Below are positions 61,303 to 64,000 of a stretch of DNA of 64,000 bases, one piece after another. Made by a program: the position numbers and the translations under genes. The stretch lies in assembly GCF_900142825.1 (NCBI RefSeq), contig NZ_FRCH01000001.1, positions 248,001 through 312,000 on the forward strand. Reading direction: 5' to 3'. This DNA comes from Rhodanobacter sp. OK091. Lineage in GTDB: Bacteria > Pseudomonadota > Gammaproteobacteria > Xanthomonadales > Rhodanobacteraceae. The notes under the pieces are model-generated. The model saw only the letters and a list, made by a program, of their open reading frames with translations. It searched no databases and was not told where the DNA came from. The stretch's first letter is position 1. Each line of letters begins with the position of its first letter.

Positions 61303-63603
61303 ATGACTCGATGGAAAATCCGCCCGCTGCTGACACTGGCTGGCGTGCTGGCTACGTTCATGGCCGCCGCTACCGACCAGGCCCGTCACGACGATGGCGC
61401 CATGCTCGGCTTCACTCCCGCCCATGCTGCCGCTCAGCAGAGCCTGGAACAACGCTTCGACGCCCTGCTCGACCCCGCTGATCAGCGCAGCTGGCTCAAG
61501 CAGATGTCATCCGGGCCCAACCACGTGGGGTCGCCGCACGACAAGGCGAATGCCGAGTTCATGCTGGCGAAGTTCCGCGAATGGGGCTGGGACGCGCATA
61601 TCGAGACGTTCAGCGTGCTGTATCCCACGCCGAAGAAGGTGGCGCTGGAGCTGCTGGGTCCGCACCCGTACACCGCCGTGCTGAAAGAGCCCGCCGTCGC
61701 TGGCGATGCCACCTCGAACACACCCGGTGCGTTGCCTCCCTACAACGTCTACGGCGGCGACGGCGACGTCACCGCCGCGCTGGTCTATGCCAACTACGGC
61801 ATGCCGGACGACTACAAAGAGCTGGCCCGCCGCGGCATCGACGTGCGCGGCAAGATCGTGATCACCCGCTACGGCGGCGGCTGGCGCGGTCTGAAGCCCA
61901 AGCTTGCGCAGGAACACGGTGCCGTCGGTTGCCTGATCTATTCCGATCCGCACGACGACGGCTACGCCCAGGGCGATGCCTATCCGCAAGGCGGCTGGCG
62001 CCCCGCGCAAGGTGTGCAGCGCGGTTCGGTGGCCGACATGCAGCTGTATCCGGGTGATCCACTGACGCCGGGCATCGGTTCCACCCCGGAGGCCAAGCGG
62101 CTGGCGATCAAGGATGCGAAAACCATTCTGAAGATTCCGGTGCTGCCGATTTCCTATGCCGACGCCACCCCGCTGCTGCAGTCGCTGACCGGCCCGGTGG
62201 CGCCGTCCGGCTGGCGCGGTGCGTTGCCGCTGACGTATCACGTCGGTCCCGGCACGGCCAAGGCGCACCTCACCGTGCTGTCGGACTGGAGCCAGAAATC
62301 GATCTATGACGTGATCGCCACGCTCAAGGGCTCCACCGCACCGGACCAATGGATCGTGCGCGGCAATCATCACGACGGCTGGGTGTTCGGTGCCTGGGAC
62401 CCGCTCGCCGGCAATGTCGCCCTGATGGCCGAGGCCAAGGCGATCGGCGAACTGGTCAAACAGGGTTGGCGGCCGCAACGCACCCTCGTCTACGCGAGCT
62501 GGGACGGCGAGGAGCCAGGTCTGCTCGGCTCGACCGAATGGGCCGAGACGCACGCAGCCGAACTGCAGAAAAAGGCCGTGCTGTACCTCAACTCGGACAC
62601 CAACGGCCGCGGTTTCCTCGATGCTGGCGGCAGCCATTCATTGCAGCATCTGGTCAACCAGGTTGCCGAGGGCGTGACCGATCCGGAAACCCACGTCAGC
62701 GTGCGCGAACGCATGCGCGCGCACATGCTGGTCGCCGGCTTCAGCAAGGATGCGAAGCCCGAGGCCAAGGCGAACGCCAAGCTGGCGGCAGCAGGCGGCG
62801 ACGTGCCGATCCAGGCGCTGGGCTCCGGCTCCGACTACAGCGCGTTCCTGGAACATCTTGGCATCGCCTCGCTCGACCTCGGCTTCAGCGGCGAGGACGA
62901 CAACGGCGGCATCTACCATTCGCGCTACGACTCGTTCGACCACTACGCGCGCTTCGGCGACCCCACCTTCGAGTACGGCGTGGCGCTCTCCAAAGTCGCG
63001 GGCCACGTCGTGCTACGCACCGCCGATGCGAGCGTGTTGCCCCTGCGCTTCGGCGATTTCAGCAGCACGCTCGACCGCTATGTGGGTGAACTGCACAAGC
63101 TGGTCGACGACACCCGCCAGGCTACCGAGGAGCAGCACCAGTTGCTGGATCTGCACGCGTTCACGCTAACCGCCGACCCGACCCGGCCGCTCGCGCCGCC
63201 CGCGCGCGACTCCGACATGCCCGCGATCGACCTGGCCCCGCTGGAACAAGCCTCGAAGCAGCTCAAGCAGAGCGCGCAAGCGTATCAGGCGGCCTACGAT
63301 AAACGCGCCGCCGCAGGCTTCGACATGCCGGCTCCGCAACAGCAGCAGCTCAACCAGTTGATGGGCAGCCTGGAGCAGGCCCTGACCGATCCCGCCGGCC
63401 TGCCGGGCCGCGCCTGGTTCAAGCATTTCATCTATGCACCGGGCATGCTCACCGGCTACGACGTCAAGACCATGCCCGGCGTGCGCGAAGCGATCGAAGC
63501 CCGCCGCTGGAACGAGGCCAACCACTACGCCACGGTTACCGCGAACGTGCTCGACCGCTATCGCGCGCAACTCGATCAGCTGACTGCACTATTGAACAAG
63601 TAA
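61303..63603 (+). CDS. M28-family metallopeptidase (glutamate carboxypeptidase II-like)
   Basis: 766 residues from the ATG at 61303. Signal peptide (LLTLAGVLATFMAAATDQA), a PA-type insert (GKIVITRYGGGWRGLKPKLAQEHGAVGCLIYSDPHDDGY, about 185-230), the M28 catalytic domain and a C-terminal transferrin-receptor-like dimerisation domain (about 600-766). Di-zinc ligands are all visible: NHHDGWVFGAWDPLAGN (about 355-366), WDGEEPG (about 400), LNSDTNG (about 431) and YHSRYDSFDHY (about 538). A catalytic Glu sits in DGEEPG. It probably releases amino acids from the C-terminus of peptides in the periplasm. Flanked by two paralogous secreted proteins. Confidence 0.95.
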   Translation: MTRWKIRPLLTLAGVLATFMAAATDQARHDDGAMLGFTPAHAAAQQSLEQRFDALLDPADQRSWLKQMSSGPNHVGSPHDKANAEFMLAKFREWGWDAHIETFSVLYPTPKKVALELLGPHPYTAVLKEPAVAGDATSNTPGALPPYNVYGGDGDVTAALVYANYGMPDDYKELARRGIDVRGKIVITRYGGGWRGLKPKLAQEHGAVGCLIYSDPHDDGYAQGDAYPQGGWRPAQGVQRGSVADMQLYPGDPLTPGIGSTPEAKRLAIKDAKTILKIPVLPISYADATPLLQSLTGPVAPSGWRGALPLTYHVGPGTAKAHLTVLSDWSQKSIYDVIATLKGSTAPDQWIVRGNHHDGWVFGAWDPLAGNVALMAEAKAIGELVKQGWRPQRTLVYASWDGEEPGLLGSTEWAETHAAELQKKAVLYLNSDTNGRGFLDAGGSHSLQHLVNQVAEGVTDPETHVSVRERMRAHMLVAGFSKDAKPEAKANAKLAAAGGDVPIQALGSGSDYSAFLEHLGIASLDLGFSGEDDNGGIYHSRYDSFDHYARFGDPTFEYGVALSKVAGHVVLRTADASVLPLRFGDFSSTLDRYVGELHKLVDDTRQATEEQHQLLDLHAFTLTADPTRPLAPPARDSDMPAIDLAPLEQASKQLKQSAQAYQAAYDKRAAAGFDMPAPQQQQLNQLMGSLEQALTDPAGLPGRAWFKHFIYAPGMLTGYDVKTMPGVREAIEARRWNEANHYATVTANVLDRYRAQLDQLTALLNK

Positions 63604-63635
63604 GTCCGTTCACGGAAACGGGCACCCTGGAGCTC

Positions 63636-64000
63636 ATGCCATTGCCTCGAACAGGAGTCAGGTTTGCATGCATGTTGCTGCTTGCCGGCATGTCGGCGGC
63701 AGCTCACGCGCAATCGGCCGACTCGTGGCAGGCCCGTCAGGCCGAGGCTTCGCGCGTGTACGGAAACATCGTGCACGAAGCCGACCGGCACAAGGGGCTG
63801 CTGGCCCGCTACCAGGTCATGCGCGCAGCCTATGCCGGCAACAGGGATCCCGCCTTCCATCAGATGTTCGACCAGTACCTGAGCTGGTATCAGACCTTTC
63901 TCGGCGACTATCCCGGCGCCTCGGCCACCTTTTCCATCAAGCAGGCGCAACTGCCGCAGGACAGTCCACCGCCGCTGTCCGGCTCCGAATACACCGCCCG
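63636..64000 (+). CDS. Secreted paralogue of the 59696 gene, cut by the window end
   Basis: 121 residues visible, open at the right edge. ATG at 63636 after GGAG. Signal peptide ending AAHAQ, then SADSWQARQAEASRVYGNIV, GLLARYQVMRAAYAGNRDPAFHQMFDQYLSWYQTFLGDYPGASATFSIKQAQLP, clearly homologous to residues 35-125 of the 59696 product (for example DPAFHxxFxQYLSWYQTFxGDYP in both). So the M28 peptidase is embedded between tandem paralogues of unknown function. Confidence 0.8.
   Translation, partial: MPLPRTGVRFACMLLLAGMSAAAHAQSADSWQARQAEASRVYGNIVHEADRHKGLLARYQVMRAAYAGNRDPAFHQMFDQYLSWYQTFLGDYPGASATFSIKQAQLPQDSPPPLSGSEYTA

Overview
The window is a GC-rich chromosomal segment of a gammaproteobacterium, most probably Xanthomonadales and probably family Rhodanobacteraceae (Dyella, Rhodanobacter, Frateuria and relatives). 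This rests on base composition, the recognisable protein families and the REP-type repeats; no rRNA or other decisive marker is present. No phage, integrase, transposase, plasmid functions or CRISPR array were seen. Genes are densely packed with several 1-4 nt stop/start overlaps.

Layout. 1-3.6 kb: the end of a cytochrome c maturation operon (ccmF-ccmG-ccmH-ccmI). 3.6-5.5 kb: sulfur amino-acid genes (a MetX-type acyltransferase, a cysteine-dioxygenase-like protein) and tRNA-Leu. 5.5-8.8 kb: a SUMF1-domain membrane protein, ribonuclease D and tRNA-Ala. 9-21.4 kb: mostly exported or envelope functions: a Tat-exported multicopper oxidase, a phospholipase C/acid-phosphatase-type phosphoesterase, a GT39-like glycosyltransferase, an S9 peptidase, plus polyphosphate kinase and a fosmidomycin-resistance-type MFS pump. 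22-30 kb: a diguanylate cyclase, murB-pyrD, a methyltransferase, an SDR, a DUF4190 protein, an ALDH7-type aldehyde dehydrogenase and tRNA-Arg. 30-47 kb: SelO, a lytic transglycosylase, a TonB-receptor/acid-phosphatase pair, two rRNA-modification enzymes, an mprF-virJ lipid-aminoacylation pair, an OPT transporter and an RluA-type pseudouridine synthase. 48-58.5 kb: YaeQ, a cation-transporter-like protein, a lipoprotein FKBP, a RIO-type kinase, a mono-haem cytochrome-like protein, an LLM oxidoreductase, an S4/pseudouridine-synthase-like protein lacking the usual catalytic Asp, a 33-residue Lys-rich protein, an HDOD protein and a GNAT-DDAH pair. 58.7-64 kb: an exported methyltransferase and an M28 peptidase flanked by two copies of an unnamed secreted protein.

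The most unusual content is a family of four ~0.7 kb composite inverted-repeat elements (21371-22066, 23661-24364, 47117-47818, 53349-54066). Each has a REP-like hairpin at both ends, two different arms (A and B) and a 131-139 bp core bounded by an 18-bp inverted repeat. Arm order differs between copies (A-B in 1 and 3, B-A in 2 and 4), although core and outer REP keep the same orientation. The arms are strings of short hairpins whose stems change by compensatory substitutions; on whichever strand is read, hairpins of the distal half mostly carry a GGA in the loop, like CsrA/RsmA sites. Many apparent ORFs cross these elements in all frames and are most likely not genes.
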